A DNA stretch of 63,004 nucleotides. Origin: an uncultured Clostridia bacterium. GTDB taxonomy: Bacteria > Bacillota > Clostridia > Oscillospirales > Ruminococcaceae. Position 1 is the first letter of the stretch, and each line of letters opens with the position of its first letter. A model generated the notes under the pieces. The model saw nothing but the letters and a program-made list of their open reading frames with translations, did not search any database and was not told the origin of the DNA. Position numbers and translations under genes: made by a program. The stretch covers positions 1 to 63,004 of the forward strand of contig CANRLU010000002.1 in NCBI GenBank assembly GCA_947631535.1, in the 5' to 3' direction. Shown here one piece after another: positions 25,595 to 33,661 of this stretch.

Positions 25595-25689
25595 TTTTGT
25601 TCACCTGTATTTCTTATGATGTCGTTGCTCTGAAAGCTTTCACCCATATAGTGACCGAAAGCCCGCTAAGGTTAGAAGATTTTTTAAAA

Positions 25690-26751
25690 TTATTTTTCGG
25701 AGAGCTTTTTGAGCCTGCCGATCACCGCTTTGAACCTTTCGGTATCGCGAACGAAGTCGTAAACAGGGCAATTAAGCCCCTCCAAAAGGTCGTCGGCGAG
25801 ATTTTTGCCGTCGGGGTCCGGCATCCAATCCATCACTTCTTTGCCTCTGAAAGCGGGGGAGGTGTAGTGCGAGTTAAAGTCATAGCCGAGGAACCTTGCG
25901 GCATGCTCCGCTTCTTTTTCGAGGCACAAAAGAGTGTTTTCTGTGTCTTTGCGGTTGGCGTATATAACCGACATATCATCAAAAGTGCCGGCTAAAGAGT
26001 AAGAGTGATAGGCAGTATCGCCGTCGCAGAAGACCGTTTCGCATACGCTCACGCACTGCTTCAAAAGCTTGAGTCTGTCGTCGGCGGAGTAGGAAGCTTC
26101 GTCGTTTCCGAGCATCCTCAGGCCCATCTCCAAGCGCCCGAGGCAGAAGAGCATATATTCCTGCAAATTCGGCTTAAAGTCGGCGTCGGTCTTTTCAAGC
26201 AGGAACATCAGCATGTCCTCCTTTGATGACCACGTCGGCGGGCAGGTTTTAGCTATTTCTACAGCACGCTGGCGGCTGCCCGAGTTGCGGTAAGCGTAGA
26301 TAAGTGTCTGCGTTGTCTGGCAGCGGATTTCGTCGTCGGTACATTCCGAAAGTATCTTTTTGCAAAGCTCAACGGCTTCGCTGTACCTGCCGAGGCAGCT
26401 GAGGTTTTCCGCAAGCCAATACATTATCTCATATGAGCGCGGGAACTCCTTTCGCCACTTTTCGAGCACGGCTATTGCCTCCTCAAATTTTGACTGTGCG
26501 TAAGATTTCTTTGAATCCTCGACGATAGTTTTGATTTTCTCGTTTTCCTTGGTGATGTCTACCCCCAAAATGCAGTCGGTGGTCACGCCGAATACGTTTG
26601 CGAGTATCGGAAGCAACGAGATGTCCGGCGCGGTTTTGTCGGTCTCCCACTGGCTCACTGCCTGCGCGGATACGTTGAGAAACTCCGCGAGCTGCTCTTG
26701 GGTGATGTCGCGCTCTCGGCGCAGGGTTTTGATGTTTGTTCCTATTGTCAT
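25690..26751 (-). CDS. XRE-family transcriptional regulator with TPR-like C-terminal region
   Basis: A 353-residue protein. Residues 5-60 are a Cro/CI helix-turn-helix (QLAEFLNVSAQAVSQWETDKTAPDISLLPILANVFGV). Residues 80-200 hold helical repeats of the tetratricopeptide kind (AVLEKWRKEFP, LAENLSCLGRYSEAVELCKKIL, LIYAYRNSGSRQRAVEIAK), and the C-terminal 150 residues are helical without a named motif. The architecture resembles peptide-sensing regulators of the RNPP kind, but no small peptide gene was found beside it. A perfect 14-bp palindrome lies in its own leader, suggesting autoregulation (inference). Confidence 0.85.
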   Translation of the reverse strand: MTIGTNIKTLRRERDITQEQLAEFLNVSAQAVSQWETDKTAPDISLLPILANVFGVTTDCILGVDITKENEKIKTIVEDSKKSYAQSKFEEAIAVLEKWRKEFPRSYEIMYWLAENLSCLGRYSEAVELCKKILSECTDDEIRCQTTQTLIYAYRNSGSRQRAVEIAKTCPPTWSSKEDMLMFLLEKTDADFKPNLQEYMLFCLGRLEMGLRMLGNDEASYSADDRLKLLKQCVSVCETVFCDGDTAYHSYSLAGTFDDMSVIYANRKDTENTLLCLEKEAEHAARFLGYDFNSHYTSPAFRGKEVMDWMPDPDGKNLADDLLEGLNCPVYDFVRDTERFKAVIGRLKKLSEK

Positions 26752-26774
26752 AGTAAAAACTCCTTAAAAATATT

Positions 26775-26788
26775 CAAAAGCGCTTTTG
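26775..26788. promoter_or_regulatory. palindromic operator candidate upstream of the XRE gene
   Basis: CAAAAGCGCTTTTG, a perfect 14-bp palindrome located between the -10 (26797-26802) and the start codon (26751) of the XRE gene, where a repressor would block its own transcript. Confidence 0.45.
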
Positions 26789-26796
26789 TTATCTGT

Positions 26797-26825
26797 ATTA
26801 TAACATCTTCGCAACGACTTGTGAA
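26797..26825 (-). promoter_or_regulatory. sigma-A promoter of the XRE gene
   Basis: On the minus strand TTCACA (26820-26825), 17-base spacer, TATAAT (26797-26802). Confidence 0.6.
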
Positions 26826-26921
26826 GACAGCGTTTGTTGTTTTTGACTCAAGCACTGCTTTATTTTTTCAAGCATAGACGTATCCGTTCGGGACGTTTTC
26901 CGCCCGTTTGTGCATATCTGC

Positions 26922-26951
26922 TTGACAAGCTCACGTAAAAAATGCGATACT
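26922..26951 (+). promoter_or_regulatory. putative sigma-A promoter of the LytTR regulator/kinase pair
   Basis: TTGACA (26922-26927), 18-base spacer, GATACT (26946-26951), 46 bases before the ATG at 26998. Confidence 0.55.
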
Positions 26952-26997
26952 GATATAATAAGTGTGCGCAATTATTAAAATCAGGAGGAAATAAAAT

Positions 26998-27735
26998 ATG
27001 GCAAGGATAGGCGTTTGCGACGACAGCCGCGAGATGTCTTTGAAAATTGCGGGGCTCGTTGAAAAGTCGTTCGGCGAGCGGGGATACGGCTGCACGGTCG
27101 AAAGTTTTTCAGATGGCACAAAGCTCCTTGAGCAGAACGCCCTCGCGCCTTTTGACATACTTTTTCTCGACATAGATATGCCGGGCGTCAGCGGGTTCGA
27201 TATCGCAAAAGAGCTTCAGTCAGAGCTTTCGCAGTGCCTGATAATCTTCGTGACCTCTCACGCCGAACTCGTTTACGACAGCTTCGATTTTCGTCCGTTC
27301 AACTTTTTGAGGAAAAATTCGGAGATCCCACTCGAAGAGAGCATACCGAGAGTAGTCGAAAAGCTCGCGTTTTATATCAGGCAGGAGGAGACCGTAGTAC
27401 TCGAAGACAAGACTCGCGGAAGCATCACCGTAAAGATACGCGATATTATCTCCATCGAGTCGAGCGGGCACTACCTCATTTACAGCATTTTCCGGGGTGC
27501 CTCTCCCGAAAAAATAATGACCCGCGGGGTGATATCCGAGCGGGAGGAGTTTTATAAAAATTACAGCTTCGCAAGGGCTCACAAGGGATTTCTCGTGAAT
27601 CTTGCGCGAACGGAATATCTAAGCTCAGGCAGGCGCGAGGCGGGGCTTTCCTGCGGGATAACGGTGCCAATCGGAAGAAAATACCTTTCATCCCTCGAAG
27701 AAAAATACTCTATGTATCTAAGGAGAAGATCATGA
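26998..27735 (+). CDS. LytTR-family response regulator (AgrA-like)
   Basis: A 245-residue two-component regulator. The receiver domain (1-125) has the acidic pair DD at 8-9, the phosphoacceptor Asp58 in FLDIDMPG, the Thr in FVTSHAE around 85 and Lys replaced by FLRKN near 108. The LytTR DNA-binding domain (about 145-243) shows IISIESSGHYLIYS, FARAHKGFLVNLARTEYLS and the terminal VPIGRKYLSSLEEKY. It binds direct repeats in the known relatives. AGGAGG precedes the ATG. Its stop overlaps the start of the kinase gene by 4 bases. Confidence 0.93.
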   Translation: MARIGVCDDSREMSLKIAGLVEKSFGERGYGCTVESFSDGTKLLEQNALAPFDILFLDIDMPGVSGFDIAKELQSELSQCLIIFVTSHAELVYDSFDFRPFNFLRKNSEIPLEESIPRVVEKLAFYIRQEETVVLEDKTRGSITVKIRDIISIESSGHYLIYSIFRGASPEKIMTRGVISEREEFYKNYSFARAHKGFLVNLARTEYLSSGRREAGLSCGITVPIGRKYLSSLEEKYSMYLRRRS

Positions 27736-29147
27736 CGCCTTACAGGATGCTTAAATTTACCTCCGAACTTAATATATTATACAATTTGCAGGCCTATCAG
27801 ATAATGTGGGTGATAATTGAGTCGGCAATATCCGTGCTCAAAGGCTTCGCCGTGGTGTTCTTTGTCGAGGAATTCTTAGGCTCTAAGAGCCAAGGCAGAT
27901 TTTGGCGGCGCGTAAACATCGCTTTTTCGCTGATATATGCCGCCGTCCTCGCGTTGGAATACTACTTGTGCGGTCTGTTTGAATATAAAGGCCTGCTTAT
28001 ATCGTTTATACCGATCACCGCGATACTCATAGCATACGCATTTTTGTACTGCGGCGGAAAAACTGCCGCAAAGATTGCGGTTACGCTTGCCGCCAACGCC
28101 GTCACGCTGCTCGTCACGGGGCTCTCAAACGTTTTGACGGTAGAGCTCGTCGGCAAAACCGCGGAGAACAAAATGCTGCTGAAAAACATCGAAGTTTCCT
28201 GGGCGGTGTTTTTCACGGCTCCGGTGCTCATATATTTTATCTTCTATGTGATACTGCGTCTTTTTAATAAGACCGACATCTCCGGCAAGCGCTCCATAGT
28301 CCAGTGGACGCTCGTTTCCGTCGCGCTTACCTTCAGCGTGGCATCGGTGCTTATGCTCTTTACCGAATACGCCTACGACTACCGCAGCAGGTTAAAGATA
28401 GCGATATTCGCGTCGATAGCGGTATTTTGCTTCGTGCTGTCCGACATTTTCGTACTTCTGCTCATAACGGACATCCTCAAAAAGAACAAAGCCGTCAACG
28501 AGCTCGAGCTTCTGCGGCAGACGGAGGAATATAACCGACAGTATATGAGCCATCTTCAAAGCGAATACGAGACCGTGAGAAAGCTGCGGCACGACTCCAA
28601 AAACAGTCTTCTTGCGCTCTCGGCGCTCATCTCGCGGGGAGACACAAAAAGGGCGCAGGAGCAGATAAACGAATATCTCGGCGTGTTGAACGGCTCGGAG
28701 GTGTTCATCGAGACCGACAACACCGTTGTAAACGCCGTTGCCAACGCCAAGCTGACCGCTGCGAAGTCCGACGGCATCGAGTGCGAGTGTCTTGTTTGCA
28801 GAGACATCGTCGGAATAAGCGACGCCGACCTTTGCCGTCTGCTCTCAAATATGCTCGACAACGCCGTGACCGCCTGCAATAACGACCCGAGTTCCAAAAG
28901 AAGGATAGAGCTTAAAATAATCCGCAGCGGCGAGGGCTATGACATCAGCGTAAAAAACACGGTGAGAGAGCCAGTTCTCGAGAGCAATCCCGAGCTTTTG
29001 TCCACAAAGGAAAACCCCGCAGAACACGGCTGCGGGGTGAAGATAATCCGCGAAATTGCGGCGAAATACGACGGCAGGAGCGATTTTTACGATCAGGACG
29101 GAATGTTCTGCTGCGCGGTGTACCTGCGCACAAAGAAGGACGGATAA
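27732..29147 (+). CDS. sensor histidine kinase, GHKL type (AgrC-like)
   Basis: A 471-residue membrane kinase paired with the preceding LytTR regulator (ATGA overlap). Residues 20-255 hold about six hydrophobic spans, the usual AgrC-type sensing module. A short coiled-coil helix (about 260-285) leads to the phosphoacceptor His287 in LRHDSKNSLLAL, where Asn takes the place of the usual DHp sequence. The ATPase domain follows, with N box NMLDNAVTAC and G2-like GCGVKIIREIAAKY. No AgrB protease or AgrD peptide gene is next to it, so the signal is unknown. Confidence 0.92.
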   Translation: MTPYRMLKFTSELNILYNLQAYQIMWVIIESAISVLKGFAVVFFVEEFLGSKSQGRFWRRVNIAFSLIYAAVLALEYYLCGLFEYKGLLISFIPITAILIAYAFLYCGGKTAAKIAVTLAANAVTLLVTGLSNVLTVELVGKTAENKMLLKNIEVSWAVFFTAPVLIYFIFYVILRLFNKTDISGKRSIVQWTLVSVALTFSVASVLMLFTEYAYDYRSRLKIAIFASIAVFCFVLSDIFVLLLITDILKKNKAVNELELLRQTEEYNRQYMSHLQSEYETVRKLRHDSKNSLLALSALISRGDTKRAQEQINEYLGVLNGSEVFIETDNTVVNAVANAKLTAAKSDGIECECLVCRDIVGISDADLCRLLSNMLDNAVTACNNDPSSKRRIELKIIRSGEGYDISVKNTVREPVLESNPELLSTKENPAEHGCGVKIIREIAAKYDGRSDFYDQDGMFCCAVYLRTKKDG

Positions 29148-29208
29148 AATTTTGCGGTAAACGTGCGAGGAGCGATGCGATTTTAACGGGGCGAATACGG
29201 AGAGCTTA

Positions 29209-29862
29209 TCATCTGTCAGATATCCATTTATGCCCCTGCGGATAAAGCCTTTTAAGCGCATTTTGAAGCCAAGCTCGCTGTTCGGGGTTCATCGAGGTGT
29301 ATGCAAGTTCAAAGTCCCGCTGATAACCTTCGCGCTCCGTATCTGTCGATTTATACAAAAGACAAATCTCCGGCGCGAGATACGGCACGCCGTCCGCATA
29401 GAGCACAGCTTTTTCGTATTCGCGTTTGATATCTCTGTTGCGGGCATATTCAAACTGAGTTTCCGACCTATTATTGAAAAGAAATTCTATAAAGTCAAAC
29501 TCGGTTTGCCCGATGTGGAGGAACTCTATACAGCAGCAGTCATTTTCATCGTGAGGGTAAAGCCTGACAAGCGGACAGTCTTCTTTGAAGCAGAAAATAT
29601 TGCGCTTTGCTTTCATCTGATTTGATATGTCTGTGATTCTATGCGCTCTGCCTCCGCCAAGCATTTCATAGACCATAAATCCCTGCGACTGCATAAACTG
29701 AATGACTTTATCCCTTTCGTTCCAATAGGCACAAACGTCAATGTCGCCGTGTACACGGGTCTCATATCCCAAAAACAGGTCGATAGCCTGCCCTCCGCAA
29801 AACGTGTATTCAAAATTTCCGTGCCTTAACAAATCGTTTGACTGTTTAATGAGCTTGTTCAA
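29209..29862 (-). CDS. nucleotidyltransferase-fold protein (aminoglycoside adenylyltransferase-like)
   Basis: A 217-residue protein. The N-terminal third has the nucleotidyltransferase signature GGQAIDLFLG...HGDIDV, with the two metal-binding Asp in DID at about 40-42. This matches the layout of ANT(2'')-like enzymes and of Mnt-type antitoxins/toxins. The rest (LAPEICLLYKSTDTEREGYQRDFE) contains the 'LLYK...D' segment common to this group. Whether it modifies a drug, a tRNA or a protein is unknown. The start is TTG at 29862 behind GAGGTG. Base composition is lower in GC than the neighbours. Confidence 0.75.
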   Translation of the reverse strand: MNKLIKQSNDLLRHGNFEYTFCGGQAIDLFLGYETRVHGDIDVCAYWNERDKVIQFMQSQGFMVYEMLGGGRAHRITDISNQMKAKRNIFCFKEDCPLVRLYPHDENDCCCIEFLHIGQTEFDFIEFLFNNRSETQFEYARNRDIKREYEKAVLYADGVPYLAPEICLLYKSTDTEREGYQRDFELAYTSMNPEQRAWLQNALKRLYPQGHKWISDR

Positions 29863-30018
29863 GCTTTATCACCTCGGTTTTTCAAATGCAACTGTGATTT
29901 TAAATGTTGTTATAAATGAGCAGCAACATAAAAATGCCGCCGCGAACGATACGCGGCCCGCAAATAAAAGGGCCCCGAAAATGACGCGAAGAGCCATTCT
30001 GATTTTTCCCGTTATGAC

Positions 30019-30047
30019 TTGATTTATTTGCGGTTCTATGCTATAAT
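30019..30047 (+). promoter_or_regulatory. sigma-A promoter of the AT-rich lipoprotein gene
   Basis: TTGATT (30019-30024), 17-base spacer, TATAAT (30042-30047), 40 bases before the ATG at 30087. Confidence 0.65.
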
Positions 30048-30086
30048 CATATTATAATAAACAGCAATTTATTGGAGAAGTGTATT

Positions 30087-30509
30087 ATGAAAAAATTTGC
30101 AAGAGTAATAATTGCAGTGGTAACATTGGTATTGTGTTTTACATTATCTGCCTGCGGAAATAAATATGTAAGCCATTATAGTGCTATGCTGATGGTAAGC
30201 ACAAATTTCTCAAATAAAGCGTCGGTTTCATTTGATAGTTTTAGCGGAACATACGTTATAAAATTGAAAAACAACAGCCCAGACGAGGTGTTTTTAACTT
30301 ATGAAGCGACGTTGGGAGAAGGAAATATAAAAGTTTACGATGATTTTAATGATGAAAAGCTGAACTTATTTGAAATTGAAGCTAACGGTTCTGTTGATGG
30401 AAAAACTGAAACTTTTACAGGCAATAAAACAATTTACATAATAATTGAATCAGACGGTAAATGCAACGATGGCAGTTTTTCGTTTGCTTTGGAAAAATCA
30501 GAGAAATAA
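30087..30509 (+). CDS. predicted lipoprotein, unknown function
   Basis: A 140-residue lipoprotein. The signal sequence MKKFARVIIAVVTLVLCFTLSACGN carries the lipobox LSAC, with the lipidated Cys at about residue 23. The mature part is beta-rich by eye (alternating Thr/Val/Phe strands; TYVIKLKNNSP, TKTIYIIIES) with no known motif. The ATG 30087 has GGAGAAG 7 bases upstream; an in-frame TTG further upstream lacks a site. The gene is markedly AT-rich, unlike flanking housekeeping genes, which suggests recent acquisition. The upstream 29863-30018 stretch has a small GCCGCG/CGCGGC hairpin and nothing else I can name. Confidence 0.65.
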   Translation: MKKFARVIIAVVTLVLCFTLSACGNKYVSHYSAMLMVSTNFSNKASVSFDSFSGTYVIKLKNNSPDEVFLTYEATLGEGNIKVYDDFNDEKLNLFEIEANGSVDGKTETFTGNKTIYIIIESDGKCNDGSFSFALEKSEK

Positions 30510-30615
30510 ATTTCAATTTAGCGAAATATAGAAATATAAGGAAAGCGAGGGCGGTTTGTCCTCGCTTTTTGCTAAAATGGAACGCAAGCTGAAATGGTTC
30601 AACTTACGTTCAGAG

Positions 30616-30701
30616 TGGTGCCGCTGACCGGACTCGAACCGGTACGCTTTAAGGGCGGGGGATTTTAAGTCCCATGTGTCTGCCAATTTCACCACAGCGG
30701 C
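30616..30701 (-). tRNA. tRNA-Leu (UAA)
   Basis: An 86-base tRNA on the minus strand with encoded CCA. The acceptor GCCGCTG pairs with CAGCGGC, discriminator A, then CCA. The anticodon stem GGGA/TCCC encloses loop CTTAAAA, giving anticodon TAA (UAA). A long variable arm follows as expected for class II Leu, and the T arm contains GGTTCGAGTCC. The D-arm has the usual GG (AAATTGGCAGAC). Confidence 0.95.
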
Positions 30702-30710
30702 GCGACATAT

Positions 30711-30739
30711 ATATTATCACTTTGTGTCCGAAATGTCAA
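30711..30739 (-). promoter_or_regulatory. promoter of tRNA-Leu
   Basis: On the minus strand TTGACA (30734-30739), 17-base spacer, TAATAT (30711-30716), ten bases upstream of the mature 5' end. Confidence 0.75.
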
Positions 30740-30805
30740 CACCGCCGCATAGAAAAATCCGTTTTGTGCAATAATATTCTCAGAAAGTCCGAAAGGAGAA
30801 TGTTT

Positions 30806-30976
30806 ATGCCCAAAAAAGACGATGTAAAAATCTACCGTCCCAAGGGGAAGATAATCCCGCAGTATGAGACAAATCCCATAGTTGACAACTATACCGCCGA
30901 AAACGGCAGGGTATACAACCGCTCGGAGGAAAACATAATCCAAGCCAAAGAAGAGGTTGACGCTAACAAAAAGTAG
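30806..30976 (+). CDS. 56-residue hydrophilic protein, unknown function
   Basis: A small charged protein (MPKKDDVKIYRPKGKIIPQYE...) ending in a Lys pair, with no membrane segment or known motif. The second ATG (30806) is chosen because AAAGGAGA lies 7-8 bases before it; the ATG at 30800 is too close to that site. It is followed by its own terminator, which supports a real gene. Its role is unknown. Confidence 0.6.
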   Translation: MPKKDDVKIYRPKGKIIPQYETNPIVDNYTAENGRVYNRSEENIIQAKEEVDANKK

Positions 30977-30983
30977 CAATTCA

Positions 30984-31009
30984 AAGCTCCCGCATGTCGG
31001 GGGCTTTTT
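30984..31009 (+). terminator. terminator of the 56-residue protein gene
   Basis: Nine-bp stem AAGCTCCCG / CGGGGGCTT (one wobble), five-base loop, T5 tail, 8 bases after the stop. Confidence 0.8.
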
Positions 31010-31014
31010 GCTTC

Positions 31015-31043
31015 TTGCATTGTAAATATTTTTGTGATACAAT
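31015..31043 (+). promoter_or_regulatory. sigma-A promoter for the small membrane protein-recD2 transcript
   Basis: TTGCAT (31015-31020), 17-base spacer, TACAAT (31038-31043), 77 bases before the ATG at 31120. Confidence 0.6.
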
Positions 31044-31119
31044 GATAAATGAGAAATTTCGTGTCGCGCTTCGGGGATACGGCATAAAATAAAGCAAAAG
31101 CTATCCGGAGGCGCAGAAT

Positions 31120-31446
31120 ATGAGAGATATTATTTTTTCGGCGATACTTATTGCGGCGACAGTCGGCCTTATTTATCTTATCCGGCTGCTTTCTTCCGAT
31201 ATCGGGTCCGAATGTGTCCGCCCGCGCGCCGATATGCGCATTTATTTCGACCGCAGCTGCGAATGTCTTGAATACACCCTGAGCAGGCTTTACGTCTGTT
31301 CGGCACTAAGAGAGCTCGACCTTCACGTTACGGTTGTCGATTGCATTGCAACTCCCGAAAGCAGGCAGTGGCTTTTAACGCTCCGCACAAAGCTGAAGCG
31401 CGATTTTGAGATAGTTACGGAGGAAAAAAGTGACGGAACAAAATAA
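31120..31446 (+). CDS. small membrane-anchored protein, unknown function
   Basis: A 108-residue protein with one N-terminal hydrophobic span (about 4-24), then a soluble part containing a DRSCECLEYTLSRLYVC segment and a cluster of cysteines (C32, C49, C51, C61, C75 by count, approximate). No family recognised. GGAGG-type site upstream (CCGGAGGCG). Its 3' end overlaps the recD2 start by 17 bases, so it is translationally linked to recD2. Confidence 0.6.
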   Translation: MRDIIFSAILIAATVGLIYLIRLLSSDIGSECVRPRADMRIYFDRSCECLEYTLSRLYVCSALRELDLHVTVVDCIATPESRQWLLTLRTKLKRDFEIVTEEKSDGTK

Positions 31447-33661
31447 TACCGTGACTATAAAGGGCACGGTGGACAGCGTTACATACAGAAACGACGACAA
31501 CGGCTTCGGCGTTATAGTCCTCGACTACGCCGGAGAGCCGCTCAACGTTGTCGGCGAGCTCGGAAACGTCGAAGAGGGCGAAGACCTCGAACTCACCGGA
31601 ACGTTTATAAAGCACCCGAAATTCGGCGACCAGTTCAGGGCCGACGCCTGCATACGCTCGCTCCCCGCAGAGGCCTCGGCGATACAGCGCTATCTTGCCG
31701 GTGGAGTTGTGAAGGGGATAGGCCCCGTTCTGGCAAAAAGGCTCGTCGAGCGCTTCGGCGACGGAACGCTCGAGATTATGGAGAACGACCCCGACCGCCT
31801 CACCGAGGTCGAGGGGATAACCAAAGCCAAGGCAAAGCTTTTTTCCGACGAATTTATAAAAGTAATAGGCTTTCGCAGCCTGCTTATGTATTTCACCGAG
31901 TGCGGTATCCCAGCGGTCTACGGCATAAGAGCCTGGAAAAAATACGCCGAGAACGCAATAGAACTCGTCCGCAGGAACCCGTATATACTCTGCTCGGCTT
32001 CAATAGAGCTGCCTTTTCCCAAGGCCGAGGAGATCGCCCGCGAAAAGGGCGTCCCAGACGACAGCTCGTTTAGGCTCGCCGCAGGGATAAAATATATCCT
32101 TGAGGAAAACGCCGACGCTGGCCACACCGCTCTCCCGCAGGACAGGCTCCTCGACCTCGCCGCAAGGCTTTTAAGGGTCGAGCCGCAGTCGGTATACGAC
32201 GCCGTTCAGGAGGAGATCTCGGAGGAAAACCTCTTTGTTTACATAAAAAAGGAGCGTCCGTTTATTATGCTCCGCGACTATTACGCCGCCGAGCAGTATA
32301 TAGCTCGCCGCCTTGCGATAATGAACACTCTTTCCTATGACACTCACATAAATTACGACGAGGTGATAGACCTTGCCGAGCAGGAAAACGGCATAGAATA
32401 TGCCCAAAAGCAGCGCGAAGCCATAAACACCGCGCTTTCAAAGGGATTTATGGTGCTCACGGGCGGTCCCGGCACCGGCAAGACCACCACCCTCAACGCG
32501 ATTATTTCGCTCTTTGAACAGCAGGGTATGAAGCCGCTAATCTGCGCGCCTACCGGCAGGGCTGCAAAGCGCGTCTCCGACCTCACGGGATACGAAGCAA
32601 AGACGATACACCGCCTTTTAGGGGTGAAAGCCGGCGGCGAGATAGCCGGCTTTGAGCATAACGAGGAAAATCTCCTTGACTGCGACGTAGTTATCATAGA
32701 TGAGATGTCGATGGTCGATTCGCTGCTGTTTGAAGCGCTTTTGCGTGCGCTGCCCATCGACTGCAAGCTCATAATGGTGGGTGACAGCGACCAGCTCCCG
32801 TCTGTCGGCGCGGGAAACGTTCTTCATGACATCATCGAGTCGAAAACCGTACCGGTTATCTCGCTCACCGAAATTTTCCGCCAGGCGCTCGAAAGCGCTA
32901 TAATCACCAACGCGCACAGAATAGTCGCAGGCGAGATGCCCACGCTCGACAATTCGAAGGACTTCTTCTTTTTGCAGCGCCTCGACTTCGACGAGGCCGC
33001 GGCGCTCACCGTTGACCTCTGCGAAAACCGTCTGCCCAAGGCATACGGCCTCGACCCTATAGGAGACATTCAGGTGCTCTCGCCCACAAGAAAGGGTCCG
33101 CTCGGGACCGCAGAGCTGAATAAGCGGCTCCAGGCGGCGCTCAATCCTCCCTCTCGGCAGAAGACTGAGATAAAGACCTTCCGCTATACTTTCCGTGTGG
33201 GCGACAAGGTAATGCAGACCAAAAACGACTACGAGATAGATTGGAAGAAGGACGACGAGCGCGGCGCGGGCATCTTCAACGGCGATATCGGGGTGATAAC
33301 CCGCCTTAACCGCCTCCTCGGCGAGATAGAGATAGATTTTGACGGCAGAGTGGCGGTATACAACACCGGCATGCTCGAAAATCTCGACCTCGCCTACGCC
33401 GCTACGGTCCACAAAAGTCAGGGCAGCGAGTTCGACGCGGTAATACTGCCTATCCTCGGCGGTTATGACAAGCTTTATTTCCGCAACCTGCTTTACACCG
33501 CCGTCACTCGGGCAAAAAAGCTGCTTGTCATCGTCGGCTCGAAAAACAGGCTTGAATTTATGGTGAAAAACAACCGCAGAATGAACCGCTACACCTGTCT
33601 TAAGCAGATGCTATGCGAAGAGTCCTACGGAAGCGCTTCGGAGGGTGAGACCGATGAATAA
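31430..33661 (+). CDS. recD2: ATP-dependent DNA helicase RecD2
   Basis: A 743-residue SF1B 5'-3' helicase of the kind that functions without RecBC, in DNA repair and mismatch handling. The N-terminal OB/HhH region (1-330) includes GGVVKGIGPVLAKRLVERFG and helix-hairpin-helix GITKAKAKLF. The helicase core begins with Walker A GGPGTGKTTT (about 342), motif II IIDEMSMVD, motif III GDSDQLPSVGAGN, and ends with VTRAKKLLVIVG. The GTG start follows GGAGG and overlaps the previous gene. comF begins inside its last codons. Confidence 0.95.
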   Translation: MTEQNNTVTIKGTVDSVTYRNDDNGFGVIVLDYAGEPLNVVGELGNVEEGEDLELTGTFIKHPKFGDQFRADACIRSLPAEASAIQRYLAGGVVKGIGPVLAKRLVERFGDGTLEIMENDPDRLTEVEGITKAKAKLFSDEFIKVIGFRSLLMYFTECGIPAVYGIRAWKKYAENAIELVRRNPYILCSASIELPFPKAEEIAREKGVPDDSSFRLAAGIKYILEENADAGHTALPQDRLLDLAARLLRVEPQSVYDAVQEEISEENLFVYIKKERPFIMLRDYYAAEQYIARRLAIMNTLSYDTHINYDEVIDLAEQENGIEYAQKQREAINTALSKGFMVLTGGPGTGKTTTLNAIISLFEQQGMKPLICAPTGRAAKRVSDLTGYEAKTIHRLLGVKAGGEIAGFEHNEENLLDCDVVIIDEMSMVDSLLFEALLRALPIDCKLIMVGDSDQLPSVGAGNVLHDIIESKTVPVISLTEIFRQALESAIITNAHRIVAGEMPTLDNSKDFFFLQRLDFDEAAALTVDLCENRLPKAYGLDPIGDIQVLSPTRKGPLGTAELNKRLQAALNPPSRQKTEIKTFRYTFRVGDKVMQTKNDYEIDWKKDDERGAGIFNGDIGVITRLNRLLGEIEIDFDGRVAVYNTGMLENLDLAYAATVHKSQGSEFDAVILPILGGYDKLYFRNLLYTAVTRAKKLLVIVGSKNRLEFMVKNNRRMNRYTCLKQMLCEESYGSASEGETDE

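Noticed and set aside
31868-31890. TTTCGCAGCCTGC inside recD2, like the block in the repeat element
   Set aside because: Only this short string matches, it lies in conserved coding sequence, and none of the other blocks or hairpins are nearby; treated as chance.
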